Of a stretch of DNA of 64,000 nucleotides, positions 32,983 to 42,594 are shown one piece after another. The DNA is from Roseiarcus sp050012775 (GTDB taxonomy: Bacteria; Pseudomonadota; Alphaproteobacteria; Rhizobiales; Beijerinckiaceae). Below the pieces are notes generated by a model that saw nothing but the letters and a program-made list of their open reading frames with translations, had not been told where the DNA came from and searched no databases. Positions within the stretch are counted from its first letter, which is position 1, and each line of letters begins with the position of its first letter. The stretch spans positions 1 through 64,000 of the forward strand of contig JBEKGN010000017.1 in the NCBI GenBank assembly GCA_050012775.1, written 5' to 3'. Both the position numbers and the translations under genes were made by a program.

Positions 32983-34160
32983 ACGCGCTCGATCGCTCCC
33001 GCCCGCCGCCCGCCACGCGGTCCGATCCGCTGCAGATCCTGAATGCCCTGGCGCAGCCGGTGCTGGCGATCGACGCCGACGGCGCCATCCGCGAGGTCAA
33101 CACCGCGGCGGAGCATTTTTTCGACATGGGCCGCGCGATGCTGGTGCGCTCGCGGCTCGTCGACATTCTGCCCTTCGGTTCGCCGGTCATCGCGCTCGTC
33201 GCGGACGCGATGGCCGACCAGGCCGCGGTCAACGGCTACAAGCTCGACGTCTCCACGCCGCGGACCGGTCTCGGCCGCGTCGTCGACGCCTTCGTCTCTC
33301 CACTGCCGCAAAGCGGCGGCGGCGTGACTTTGTTGCTGCAAGAACGATCAATTGCCGAAAAAATGGACAGACAACTGACCCACCGCAGCGCTGCGCGCTC
33401 GGTAACGGCGCTCGGCGCCATGCTCGCCCATGAGATCAAGAACCCTCTATCGGGCATCCGCGGCGCCGCGCAGCTGTTGGAAACCTCGGTCGGCGACGAC
33501 GATCGCGCGCTGACGCGGCTGATTTGCGACGAGACCGACCGCATCGTCAAACTGGTCGATCGCATGGAGGCGTTTTCCGACGAGCGCCCAACCTCACGCG
33601 AAAGTCTCAACATCCACGCGGTGCTGGATCACGTGAAGCGCCTGGCGCAGGCCGGTTTCGCCCGACACATCCGCTTCAGCGAGGTCTACGATCCGTCGTT
33701 GCCCCATGTGCTGGGCTCGCGCGATCTGTTGATCCAGGTCTTCTTAAATTTGGTGAAGAACGCCTGCGAAGCTATTGGCGATGAAAGCATTGACGGCGAG
33801 ATCATAATCACGACGGCGTATCGTCCCGGGGTGCGGCTGAAGGCCGGCGCGGGCGCGGAGCCGGTCGGCCTCCCCCTCGAAATCTGCATTCGCGACAATG
33901 GGCCGGGCGTGCCCAGCGACATTGCCGGCAACCTCTTCGATCCCTTCGTCACATCCAAGTCGTCGGGTTCTGGCCTGGGACTTGCACTTGTCGCCAAGGT
34001 GATCGGAGACCATGGCGGCATCATCGAATTCGAATCCCATCCGCGCCGAACGACTTTCCGCGTCCTCATGCCGCTCGACACGCAACGAACGCACGGCGCC
34101 GGCGGGGTCGTGGACGAGGGCGGCGGAGCCGAGCGTCGCGCGGACCGCATCGCGCGCTAG
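32979..34160 (+). CDS. ntrB: NtrB, nitrogen-regulation sensor kinase
   Basis: 393 residues, cytoplasmic. A PAS domain (about 20-120, LAIDADGAIREVNTAAEHFFDM) precedes the kinase. The phospho-His lies in AHEIKNPLSGIRGAAQLLE (H about 150), with N, G1 and G2 boxes in NLVKNACEAIGDE, CIRDNGPGVPSD and SGSGLGLALV. Phosphorylates or dephosphorylates NtrC depending on PII signals. ATG overlaps the dusB stop by 4 bases. Confidence 0.96.
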   Translation: MNALDRSRPPPATRSDPLQILNALAQPVLAIDADGAIREVNTAAEHFFDMGRAMLVRSRLVDILPFGSPVIALVADAMADQAAVNGYKLDVSTPRTGLGRVVDAFVSPLPQSGGGVTLLLQERSIAEKMDRQLTHRSAARSVTALGAMLAHEIKNPLSGIRGAAQLLETSVGDDDRALTRLICDETDRIVKLVDRMEAFSDERPTSRESLNIHAVLDHVKRLAQAGFARHIRFSEVYDPSLPHVLGSRDLLIQVFLNLVKNACEAIGDESIDGEIIITTAYRPGVRLKAGAGAEPVGLPLEICIRDNGPGVPSDIAGNLFDPFVTSKSSGSGLGLALVAKVIGDHGGIIEFESHPRRTTFRVLMPLDTQRTHGAGGVVDEGGGAERRADRIAR

Positions 34161-34256
34161 GGGAGCCTGTTCGAACGAATAGAGCGCGGTATCGAGTGAA
34201 TTTCGGCGCCGTCCCGATTCTCTAGCGATCGGGCAGCGCCCGCAAGGAGCGATTTC

Positions 34257-35741
34257 ATGCCGTCAGGGCATATTCTCATCGCCGATGACGATGCGGCGAT
34301 CAGAACGGTTCTCAATCAGGCGCTGACGCGGGCTGGTTACGAGGTGCGGGCGACGGGGACCGTCGCGGGCCTGTGGCGTTGGGTGGCCGCCGGCGAGGGC
34401 GACCTCGTGATCACCGACGTCCTGATGCCCGACGACAACGCCTTCGAGTTGCTTCCGCGCATCAAGCGGATGCGGCCCGACCTGCCGATCATCGTCATGA
34501 GCGCGCAAAACACTTTCATGACGGCGATCAAGGCCTCCGAACGCGGCGCCTATGAGTATTTGCCCAAACCCTTCGATTTGAAAGAACTGGTTTCGATCGT
34601 CGGGCGCGCTTTGGCCGAACCGCGCAATCGCCGGGAAAGCGCCGCCGAGCCGCAGGCGCCCGCCGAGTCGATGCCGCTGGTCGGCCGCTCGCCGGCGATG
34701 CAGGAAATTTTCCGCTCGCTGGCGCGACTGATGCAGACCGACCTGACGGTGATGATTTCAGGCGAATCCGGCACGGGCAAGGAGTTGGTGGCGCGCGCGC
34801 TGCACGACTACGGCAAGCGCAAGGCCGGCCCCTTCGTCGCCATCAACATGGCGGCGATCCCGCGCGATCTGATCGAGAGCGAATTGTTCGGGCACGAAAA
34901 AGGGGCGTTCACCGGCGCCAACGCGCGCTCGGTGGGGCGCTTCGAACAGGCCGAGGGCGGCACGCTTTTTCTCGACGAGATCGGCGACATGCCGATGGAG
35001 GCGCAGACCCGTTTGCTTCGCGTGCTGCAACAGGGCGAATACACCACGGTCGGCGGACGCACGCCGATCAAGACCAACGTTCGCATCGTCGCGGCCACCA
35101 ACAAGGACCTTCGCTATTCGATTCAGCAGGGCTCGTTCCGCGAGGATCTGTTCTTTCGCCTGAACGTGGTGCCGCTGCGTCTGCCGCCGCTGCGCGAGCG
35201 GACGGAGGACATTCCCGATCTCGTGCGCCATTTCTTCCAAAGAGGCGTCGGCGAGGGACTGGCGGCCAAGAGCCTGGACGCCGGCGCCATGGATCGGCTG
35301 CGCCGGTACCCCTGGCCCGGCAATATTCGCGAACTGGAGAATTTGACGCGCCGGATCGCGGCGCTTTATCCCCAGGATGTCATCAGCGAGCAACTGATCG
35401 AGGTCGAACTCGGCTTGAACGCGCCGCTGCAGAGCCTGAGCGCTCCCGTCGCGGCCGATCTCGGCGGCGTTCCGCGCGAAGCCGCCGCCGCGCAAGAGCA
35501 ATTCGTCTCGGGACTCGAGCGTCACGTCGCAGAATTGTTCCGTTCGTTCGGCGATTCCTGCCCGCCGGTGGGATTATATCATCGCGTTCTGCGCGATCTC
35601 GAAATCCCGCTGATCGCCGCGACGCTGTCGGTCACCCGAGGCAACCAAATCAAAGCGGCGGAGATTTTGGGGCTCAACCGCAACACCCTGCGCAAGAAAA
35701 TCCGCGATCTGGATCTACGGGGAATGCGCGGGCTCAAGTGA
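34257..35741 (+). CDS. ntrC: NtrC, sigma-54-dependent nitrogen response regulator
   Basis: 494 residues. A receiver domain with phospho-Asp in LVITDVLMPDDN, an AAA+ domain (about 145-375) with GESGTGKE, the RpoN-contact GAFTGA and LFLDEIGDMP, and a Fis-type helix-turn-helix at the C-terminus (KAAEILGLNRNTLRKKIRDL). Activates nitrogen-scavenging genes under N limitation and in many diazotrophs acts on nifA. It follows ntrB by 96 bases with AAGGAGCG before the ATG. Confidence 0.97.
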   Translation: MPSGHILIADDDAAIRTVLNQALTRAGYEVRATGTVAGLWRWVAAGEGDLVITDVLMPDDNAFELLPRIKRMRPDLPIIVMSAQNTFMTAIKASERGAYEYLPKPFDLKELVSIVGRALAEPRNRRESAAEPQAPAESMPLVGRSPAMQEIFRSLARLMQTDLTVMISGESGTGKELVARALHDYGKRKAGPFVAINMAAIPRDLIESELFGHEKGAFTGANARSVGRFEQAEGGTLFLDEIGDMPMEAQTRLLRVLQQGEYTTVGGRTPIKTNVRIVAATNKDLRYSIQQGSFREDLFFRLNVVPLRLPPLRERTEDIPDLVRHFFQRGVGEGLAAKSLDAGAMDRLRRYPWPGNIRELENLTRRIAALYPQDVISEQLIEVELGLNAPLQSLSAPVAADLGGVPREAAAAQEQFVSGLERHVAELFRSFGDSCPPVGLYHRVLRDLEIPLIAATLSVTRGNQIKAAEILGLNRNTLRKKIRDLDLRGMRGLK

Positions 35742-35875
35742 GCTTCGCCCCCATTTTGTCGTAATCTTGCAACATCGTTGCATTGGCGCCACGCTGTGAC
35801 GCGAGCGCGCGAACGGCGACGGTGGCGAAGATTTCAGACGTGACAATCCAACAATCGCAGGGGGATGCGAGGTCT

Positions 35876-38137
35876 GTGGCGGGTCGCGGGCCCGCCGAGC
35901 GCTTCGGCGACGGCCGGATGTCCGGTCGCTTCGGGCCGATCGCGGTCGGCGGCGCGGTGATTCTGGCGCTCGCGACCTTCGTCATTTTCGCCGGGTTCAC
36001 GCCGATCATTCCGACGCCCATGGTCGTATTGACGATCCTGGTCGGCGATGGCTTGATCGTCATTTGCCTGCTGGTGCTGATCGCCCTCGAATTGCGCAGT
36101 CTTCGCGCCGCGCGTCGCGCCGCGCGCGCCGGCGCGCGGCTGCATAATCGGGTCGTCGCGCTGTTCTCGCTGGTCGCGGCGATCCCGGCGCTGGTCACCG
36201 CGGTCGTCGCGACCGTTTCCGTGGAATGGGCGATCAATCCCGCCTTCATGAAGGACGTGGGCGCGTTCCTCAACGAATCCGGCGACTTGTCGCGATTGTA
36301 CCGGGAATCGCAGTGCCGCGCGTTGCTGCGCGAAACGGAACTGACGGCCGGCGATCTCTCGCAGAGCGCGCGCCTGCTGCGCTCGGACCCCAAAATGTTT
36401 CGCGACTATCTCGGCGCGCGCTCCCGCGCGCTCGGCTTCACCGTCGCGGCGGTCATCAAGACCGACGGATCGGTGACGGAGATGGCCGTCGGCTCGGACC
36501 CGAAGCTGATCGCCAAGCCGGAGAGCGCCGATTTCAGCGCCGCCGTGGCGCGACAGCCGTTCTGCGGCCTGCTGGGCGGAGGCGATGTTTTCGTCGCGAT
36601 GCGGCCGATCGAAGGTCTGGACGACAGCTTCTTCTATGCGGCGCGGGCGATCAATCCGATCTCAGACAAGGTGGCCCGAGACGCCTCGGAGGTCTCGGCG
36701 ATCTTCTCGAATTTCGAGTCGCACCGGCGCAACATCGAGTTGGGATTCGCCAGCGTCTTCGTGATGCTGTCGCTGACGATGCTGATCTCGGCGGTGTGGA
36801 TGGGCTTGACCTTCGCCAACGAACTCGTCGGGCCGATTCGACGCCTGATACGCGCCACCGACGAGGTCGCCTCCGGCAATCTCTACGTCCAGGTGCCGAC
36901 GCGCCGCTCCGAAGGCGACCTCGGCCATCTCGGCGAGACCTTCAACAAGATGACGATGGAGTTGCGCCAACAGCGCAATCGCCTGACCGCCGCGAACGCG
37001 CTCAACGACGAGCGACGCGCCTTCATCGAGGCGGTGCTCTCCGGCGTGCCCGCTTGCGTGCTCGGCGTCGATCCCGATGGCGTCGTCACGGTCAGCAACG
37101 CCGCCGCCGAGCGTTTGCTCTGCCCGAGCCCCGACGCGAAGGGGCTCGTCGGCCGACATCTCGAAGACGTCTTTCCCCGGCTCGCTCAGATCTTGGGGGA
37201 AGCGCGGTCGATGAACCTGAAATCGCATCAGGGGCAGGCGACCTTGTTGCGGCATGGCCGCGAACGCCTGCTCAACGTGCGCGTCACCGGGGATCCGCTG
37301 CGCGAGGATCAAGGCGCCGTGATCACGCTCGACGACATCAGCGAACTCGTCACCGCCCAGCGCAGCGCCGCCTGGGCCGACGTCGCCCGCCGCATCGCCC
37401 ACGAAATCAAGAATCCGTTGACGCCGATCCAGCTTTCCGCCGAGCGGCTGAAGCGCCGTTACGGCCGTCTGATCGTCGAAGACAAGGACGTTTTCGACCA
37501 ATGCACGGATACGATCATCCGCCAGGTCGACGACATCAAGCGCATGGTCGACGAGTTCTCCTCCTTCGCCCGCATGCCCAAAGCGCGTCCGATCCGCGAC
37601 AACCTTTCCGATTGCGTGCGCCAGGCGCTGTTCCTCATGCGCATCGGCCGGCCGGAGATCGCCATCGAGGACGAACTGCCGCAGGAGCCGGTGATGGCCG
37701 AATTCGACCGCCGGCTGATATCGCAAGCGCTGACGAATGTGCTGAAGAACGCCAGCGAGGGCATCGACGCGCTGGAATCGAGCGAAGGCGGCGGCAAGAT
37801 ACGCGTCGTTCTGCAAGCCGACGCCGACGGCTTCGCGCGCATCGGCGTCAGCGACAATGGCAAGGGATTTCCCACCGAGGATCGCCACAAATTGGTCGAA
37901 CCCTATGTGACCACGCGGGCCGAGGGCACAGGCCTCGGCCTGCCGATCGTCATGAAGATATTCGAGGACCATCGCGGCGGCGTCGAGCTGCTCGACGGCT
38001 TGCCGCGCCGCGACGGCGGCCACGGCGCTCAAGTCTTGATGAAACTGCCGATCCGCTTCGAACAAGCGCCCGCCGGCGCTTCGCCCGCCCAAACCCCTGC
38101 CAAAGAATCGCTTCCCAATCCAGCCAGGTCGTCCTGA
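35876..38137 (+). CDS. ntrY: NtrY, membrane sensor kinase
   Basis: About 753 residues. The start is uncertain: GTG 35876 has GAGG upstream, but the frame is open from TTG 35783, and ATG 35918 (MSGRFGPIAVGG) is also possible. Several N-terminal membrane segments enclose a periplasmic loop of about 150-200 residues. HAMP (NELVGPIRRLIRATDEVASG) and PAS (GVPACVLGVDPDGVVTVSN) domains follow. The phospho-His is in AHEIKNPLTPIQLSAERLKRR, and the ATPase has GKGFPTEDRHKLVEPYVTTR. Partner of NtrX; linked to nitrogen, oxygen and envelope control in alphaproteobacteria. Confidence 0.95.
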   Translation: MAGRGPAERFGDGRMSGRFGPIAVGGAVILALATFVIFAGFTPIIPTPMVVLTILVGDGLIVICLLVLIALELRSLRAARRAARAGARLHNRVVALFSLVAAIPALVTAVVATVSVEWAINPAFMKDVGAFLNESGDLSRLYRESQCRALLRETELTAGDLSQSARLLRSDPKMFRDYLGARSRALGFTVAAVIKTDGSVTEMAVGSDPKLIAKPESADFSAAVARQPFCGLLGGGDVFVAMRPIEGLDDSFFYAARAINPISDKVARDASEVSAIFSNFESHRRNIELGFASVFVMLSLTMLISAVWMGLTFANELVGPIRRLIRATDEVASGNLYVQVPTRRSEGDLGHLGETFNKMTMELRQQRNRLTAANALNDERRAFIEAVLSGVPACVLGVDPDGVVTVSNAAAERLLCPSPDAKGLVGRHLEDVFPRLAQILGEARSMNLKSHQGQATLLRHGRERLLNVRVTGDPLREDQGAVITLDDISELVTAQRSAAWADVARRIAHEIKNPLTPIQLSAERLKRRYGRLIVEDKDVFDQCTDTIIRQVDDIKRMVDEFSSFARMPKARPIRDNLSDCVRQALFLMRIGRPEIAIEDELPQEPVMAEFDRRLISQALTNVLKNASEGIDALESSEGGGKIRVVLQADADGFARIGVSDNGKGFPTEDRHKLVEPYVTTRAEGTGLGLPIVMKIFEDHRGGVELLDGLPRRDGGHGAQVLMKLPIRFEQAPAGASPAQTPAKESLPNPARSS

Positions 38138-39504
38138 TGCCCGCTGATATCCTGATCGTCGACGACGAAGACGACATTCGTGAACTCGTCTCCGGCATTC
38201 TTTCCGACGAAGGGCACGGCACGCGCCTGGCGCGCAATTCCGACGAGGCCCTGGCCGCGATCGAAGCGCGCCGGCCGCAGCTGGTGCTGCTCGACATCTG
38301 GCTGCAAGGCTCGCGGCTGGACGGCCTGCAACTGCTGGAGATTGTCAAGCAGCAGCACCAGAACGTCCCGGTGGTGATGATTTCCGGCCATGGCAACATC
38401 GAGACCGCCGTCACCGCGATCAAGCTCGGCGCTTACGATTTCATCGAAAAGCCGTTCAAGGCGGATCGGCTGATCCTGATCGCCGAGCGCGCGCTGGAGA
38501 CGTCGCGGCTCAAGCGCGAGGTGAACGATCTGCGCGCGCGCGCCGGCGCGGTCAATCGCATGGTCGGCGCTTCCTCCGCCATCGCGAACCTAAAGCGAAT
38601 CGTCGAACGGCTCGGCCCGGCGAATTCGCGCGTGCTCATTTCGGGCCCCGCGGGCGCGGGCAAGGAATTGACCGCGCGGCTGATCCACGCGCATTCCGTA
38701 CGCGCCGAAGGGCCCTTCGTCGTTCTCAACGCGCCGACGATCACCCCGGAAAACATGGAGAGCGAACTGTTCGGGATCGAGGCGGGCCCCGAGCGCTCGC
38801 GGCGCGTGGGCGCGCTGGAAGAGGCGCACGGCGGCACGCTCTATCTCGACGAAATCGCCGATATGCCGCTGGAGACGCAGGCGAAAGTGCTGCGCGTGCT
38901 CGTCGACCAGAATTTTCAACGCGTCGGGGGATCGGCGCGCGTCCATGTCGACGTCAGGATCATATCCTCGACGAGCCGCGATCTGGCCCAGGCGATCACC
39001 GACGGGCAGTTCCGCGAGGATCTCTTCCACCGTCTTTCGGTCGTGCCCATTCGCGTTCCCTCGCTCGCCGAACGACGCGAGGACATTCCCGAACTCGTGC
39101 AATATTTCATGGAGCAGGTGGCGACGACGATGGGCGTGCCGCCGCGGCGCATCGCCAGCGACGCCATGGCGGTGCTGCAATCGCACGACTGGCCCGGCAA
39201 CATCAGGCAGTTGCGCAACAATGTCGAGCGGCTGATGATTCTGGTGGCGGGCGATCCGGAAGCGGAAATCACCGCCGCGATGCTGCCCTCCGAAGTCGGC
39301 GCGCTGGTGCCGGCCATTCCCACCGGCGTCGGCGGCGAAAAATTGATGAGCATCCCGTTGCGCGAGGCGCGCGAAGTGTTCGAGCGCGAATATCTGATCG
39401 CGCAAATCAACCGCTTCGGCGGCAACATTTCCCGCACCGCCGAGTTCATCGGCATGGAGCGCTCGGCTTTGCATCGCAAGCTCAAGTCGCTCGGCGTCGA
39501 TTGA
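38137..39504 (+). CDS. ntrX: NtrX, response regulator without GAFTGA loop
   Basis: 455 residues from ATG 38137, which shares one base with the ntrY stop. Receiver domain with LVLLDIWLQGSRLDG, an AAA+ domain with a degenerate Walker A (GPAGAGKE) and TLYLDEIADMP, and a C-terminal HTH (RTAEFIGMERSALHRKLKSL). Where NtrC has GAFTGA this protein reads FGIEAGPERSRRVGALEEA. The RpoN contact is therefore missing, as known for other alphaproteobacterial NtrX proteins, so it probably does not activate sigma-54 in the usual way. Confidence 0.96.
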   Translation: MPADILIVDDEDDIRELVSGILSDEGHGTRLARNSDEALAAIEARRPQLVLLDIWLQGSRLDGLQLLEIVKQQHQNVPVVMISGHGNIETAVTAIKLGAYDFIEKPFKADRLILIAERALETSRLKREVNDLRARAGAVNRMVGASSAIANLKRIVERLGPANSRVLISGPAGAGKELTARLIHAHSVRAEGPFVVLNAPTITPENMESELFGIEAGPERSRRVGALEEAHGGTLYLDEIADMPLETQAKVLRVLVDQNFQRVGGSARVHVDVRIISSTSRDLAQAITDGQFREDLFHRLSVVPIRVPSLAERREDIPELVQYFMEQVATTMGVPPRRIASDAMAVLQSHDWPGNIRQLRNNVERLMILVAGDPEAEITAAMLPSEVGALVPAIPTGVGGEKLMSIPLREAREVFEREYLIAQINRFGGNISRTAEFIGMERSALHRKLKSLGVD

Positions 39505-39531
39505 GCCCGAAACGCCCCGATCGAGAATCCG

Positions 39532-40389
39532 ATGTCCCGCCTCGCCTATGTCAACGGCCGCTACGTTCGCCTCGCCGAGGCGGCCGTCTCGATCCAGGAT
39601 CGCGCGTTCCAGTTCGGCGACGGCGTTTACGAGGTTTGCCAGGTCAGAGGCGGCGCGCTGATCGACGAAACGCGCCATCTCGCGCGTCTCGAAGCCTCGC
39701 TCAGGGCCTTGCGCATCGCCGCTCCCGTCGGCCCGGCGGCGCTGCGCCGCATCCTGCGCGAAGTCGTGGCGCGCAATCGCGTGGCCAACGGCCTCGCCTA
39801 TATCCAGATTTCGCGCGGCGTCGCGCGCCGCGATCACGGCTTTCCCGCCGGCGCCGTCGCGCCCGGCCTCGTCGTCTCGGCCAAATCGATCGACCCGCGG
39901 CTCGGCGAAGCGAACGCCAGCCGCGGCGTCAGCGTCATCAGCCTTCCCGACCAACGCTGGGCGCGGCCGCATATCAAGACGTTGCAGCTGTTGCCGAACG
40001 TTCTGGCCAAGCAGGCCGCGCGCGAGGCGGGGGCCTACGAGGCCTGGCTCGTCGACGCCGGCGGCTTCGTCACCGAGGGCGCTTCGACCAACGCCTGGAT
40101 CGTCGGCGACGACGGCGCCTTGGTCACGCGGCAGGCCGATCAGGGGATCCTGCGCGGGGTGACGCGGTCGACTTTGCTCGACGTCGCCGCGCGCGAGGGA
40201 TTTTCGTTCCAGGAGCGCCCTTTTTCGCTCGAGGAGGCCTATCGCGCGCGCGAAGCGTTCTTTTCCAGCGCGACGACGATCGCCATGCCTGTCGTCGCCA
40301 TCGACGGCCGCAGGATCGGCGACGGCCGGCCGGGGCCGGTGACGCTGGCGCTGCGGCGCAGCTTCCACGACCTTGCCGAACGCACTTAA
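39532..40389 (+). CDS. dat: D-amino acid aminotransferase-like class IV PLP enzyme
   Basis: 285 residues. Features: YVNGRYVRLAEAAVSIQDRAFQFGDGVYE at the start (part: SIQDRAFQFGDGVYE), the PLP Lys in HIKTLQLLPNVLAKQ, and FVTEGASTNAWIV. Probably makes D-glutamate or D-alanine for peptidoglycan by transamination; branched-chain aminotransferase or aminodeoxychorismate lyase activity cannot be excluded by eye. In related genomes it lies between ntrX and hfq, as here. Confidence 0.9.
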   Translation: MSRLAYVNGRYVRLAEAAVSIQDRAFQFGDGVYEVCQVRGGALIDETRHLARLEASLRALRIAAPVGPAALRRILREVVARNRVANGLAYIQISRGVARRDHGFPAGAVAPGLVVSAKSIDPRLGEANASRGVSVISLPDQRWARPHIKTLQLLPNVLAKQAAREAGAYEAWLVDAGGFVTEGASTNAWIVGDDGALVTRQADQGILRGVTRSTLLDVAAREGFSFQERPFSLEEAYRAREAFFSSATTIAMPVVAIDGRRIGDGRPGPVTLALRRSFHDLAERT

Positions 40390-40539
40390 ACGATTTTTGC
40401 GCGCTGCGCCGGCGCGCGGATGGCGCACGCGCGCGGAAATGCTATAGGTTCAATCGGGCTCGCGTGGAGGCGAGGCGCGTCGAGCCGAAACAACGAAACG
40501 GCCGCATCAAGCGGCCCAATTCCAAAGTGGGGTAAACTC

Positions 40540-40794
40540 ATGCCAAGCGAAAAGACGCAGAATTTGCAGGACACGTTCCTGAATCATGTGCGCAAGACCA
40601 AGACTTCCGTCACGATCTTTCTCGTCAACGGCGTAAAATTGCAGGGCTTCGTGACCTGGTTCGACAATTTTTGCGTTCTGTTGCGGCGCGACGGCCATTC
40701 TCAGCTCGTCTACAAGCACGCGATCTCGACCATCATGCCCGCGAGCCCGATCACCATGTTCGAGGCGGTGGAAGAGGGCGCGGACCAACATTGA
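40540..40794 (+). CDS. hfq: Hfq, RNA chaperone
   Basis: 84 residues from ATG 40540 with GTGGGGT upstream. Sm1 motif VTIFLVNGVKLQGFVTWFDNFCVLLRR (part: FLVNGVKLQGFVTWFDNF) and Sm2 motif YKHAISTIMP. The ring-shaped hexamer helps small RNAs pair with mRNAs; in several diazotrophs it promotes NifA synthesis. It sits upstream of hflX, the common arrangement. Confidence 0.98.
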   Translation: MPSEKTQNLQDTFLNHVRKTKTSVTIFLVNGVKLQGFVTWFDNFCVLLRRDGHSQLVYKHAISTIMPASPITMFEAVEEGADQH

Positions 40795-40801
40795 GACCCA
40801 A

Positions 40802-42187
40802 TTGACCCAGTCCGGCGCCGGGGAAAGCCTCGGCAATCGCGAAGAGGCGGTCGCGGCTCATACGCGAACGTTGGTCGTCTGTCCCTATTCGACTTCGCGC
40901 GGCCCCGCTTCCGAGCGGGCGACCGCGCGCAGCCCGGAGGCGCGGCGCGAGGAGGCGGTGGGCCTGGCGCTCGCCATCGATCTTCACGTCGTCGATTCGA
41001 CGCTCGTCGCCTTGAGCGAGATCCGTCCGGCGACCTATCTCGGCAAGGGCAAGGTCGCCGAACTCGCCGAGCGCGTGAAGGCCGACGAGATCAATCTCGT
41101 GGTGATGGACTGCGCGCTTTCGCCGGTGCAGCAGCGCAATCTCGAAAAGGAATTCAAGGCCAAGGTCATCGACCGCACCGGCCTGATCCTGGAGATATTC
41201 GGCCGCCGCGCGCGCACCGCCGAAGGCGCGCTGCAGGTCGAACTCGCGCATCTCAACTACCAGAAATCGCGCCTGGTGCGCTCCTGGACCCACTTGGAGC
41301 GCCAGCGCGGCGGCTTCGGCTTCCTCGGCGGCCCCGGCGAAACCCAGATCGAGACCGACCGCCGCCTCATCGAGGAGCGCATGATGCGCATCGAGCGCGA
41401 TCTCGAAAAGGTCAAGAAGACGCGCGCGCTGCATCGCGCCAGCCGCGCCGACGTTCCCTATCCCCTCGTCGCGCTGGTCGGCTACACCAACGCGGGCAAG
41501 TCGACCTTGTTCAACCGCCTGACCCGCGCCGAAGTCGTCGCCGCCGACATGCTGTTCGCAACGCTCGATCCGACGATGCGGCTCCTCAAGCTGCCGCACG
41601 GCGGCGCGGCGATCCTCTCCGACACCGTCGGCTTCATTTCGGACCTGCCGACGATGCTCATTTCGGCGTTCCGCGCCACGCTCGAAGAAGTGCGCGCCGC
41701 CGACGTCATCATCCATGTCCGCGACATCGCCCACGCCGACAGCGACGCCCAGGCCAAGGATGTCGAGGCGATCCTCGCCGAACTCGGCGTCGCCGGCGCG
41801 GCGGATAAATTGATCGAGGTGTGGAACAAGCTCGACAAGCTCGACGCCGACCATCGCGCCGGCCTCGCGCTGGGGCAGGGCGAGGGCGCCCCGATCGCCG
41901 TTTCCGCGCTGACCGGCGAGGGCATCGACAAGCTGCTCGCCGCCATCGAGACGCGGCTGGCGCGCGGCCGCTCCCTGATCGACCTCGATCTCGAGGCCGC
42001 CGACGGGCAGGGGCTGCACTGGCTCTACGAACACACCGAAGTGATGGCGCGCGAGACGGGCGAGGACGGCCACGTCCACGTCACCGTGCGCGTGCCGCCG
42101 GACACGGTCGAGCGGGTGAAGCGGCGGTTTGCGGGGGCGGCGCGGGTAGGGGGCGCGCCCTTCGATAGGGCTGACTCAGGCCACTGA
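40802..42187 (+). CDS. hflX: HflX, ribosome-associated GTPase
   Basis: 461 residues from TTG 40802, 7 bases after hfq; the start is not certain because no strong ribosome binding site is seen. N-terminal HflX domain with PATYLGKGKVAEL and GRRARTAEGALQVELAHLNYQKSRLVR (part: RTAEGALQVELAHL), then a GTPase domain with G1 GYTNAGKSTLFNRLT, G3 DTVGFISDLP and NKLDKL. It binds the 50S subunit and rescues stalled ribosomes under stress. Confidence 0.95.
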   Translation: MTQSGAGESLGNREEAVAAHTRTLVVCPYSTSRGPASERATARSPEARREEAVGLALAIDLHVVDSTLVALSEIRPATYLGKGKVAELAERVKADEINLVVMDCALSPVQQRNLEKEFKAKVIDRTGLILEIFGRRARTAEGALQVELAHLNYQKSRLVRSWTHLERQRGGFGFLGGPGETQIETDRRLIEERMMRIERDLEKVKKTRALHRASRADVPYPLVALVGYTNAGKSTLFNRLTRAEVVAADMLFATLDPTMRLLKLPHGGAAILSDTVGFISDLPTMLISAFRATLEEVRAADVIIHVRDIAHADSDAQAKDVEAILAELGVAGAADKLIEVWNKLDKLDADHRAGLALGQGEGAPIAVSALTGEGIDKLLAAIETRLARGRSLIDLDLEAADGQGLHWLYEHTEVMARETGEDGHVHVTVRVPPDTVERVKRRFAGAARVGGAPFDRADSGH

Positions 42188-42294
42188 AACGTTCTCTGTC
42201 GCCACACCGGCGGACAAGCGTGGGCGGCATGCCTCGCATAAGATAGCGTGGGATCCAGTAAGGTGTCGCCGTTACGCCTCTTGGAGACGAGCCG

Positions 42295-42564
42295 ATGAAC
42301 ATCTATCGCCTGGACCCGATCGACCCCGGCCATCCCAGCTGGCGCTTTTCCGACGAAAAGGACACGGTTTGGGCTTGCGCTCCGGCGGCGAAGCAGGCGC
42401 GCGACCTGGTCGCCGCCAAGTCCGGCTTCGCCAAATATGCCGCCGAGGGGGACCGATCGCCGTGGCAGGACGAGGCCGTCACGTCCTGCGTCCTGCAGCC
42501 GACAATGTCCCTGATGAGCGCCGACACCGTGGTCAGGGAAGATGGCAGCCTTGTCGATTTCTGA
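42295..42564 (+). CDS. Small conserved hypothetical protein
   Basis: 89 residues from ATG 42295, with TTGGAGACGAGCCG as a good ribosome binding site. It begins MNIYRLDPIDPGHPSWRFS and has KDTVWACAPAAKQARDLVAAKSGF (part: DTVWACAPAAKQARDLVA) and a C-terminal DGSLVDF. Soluble, slightly acidic, no signal peptide. I think similar proteins occur in other Hyphomicrobiales but cannot name a family. No co-transcribed neighbour. Confidence 0.65.
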   Translation: MNIYRLDPIDPGHPSWRFSDEKDTVWACAPAAKQARDLVAAKSGFAKYAAEGDRSPWQDEAVTSCVLQPTMSLMSADTVVREDGSLVDF

Positions 42565-42594
42565 GGCGAGGACGCCGCGGCGTTACGGCTTCGC

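Noticed and set aside
36226..38136. Plus-strand frame continuous with and upstream of ntrX
   Set aside because: Out-of-frame shadow of ntrY; it joins ntrX only because no stop occurs. ntrX starts at ATG 38137.
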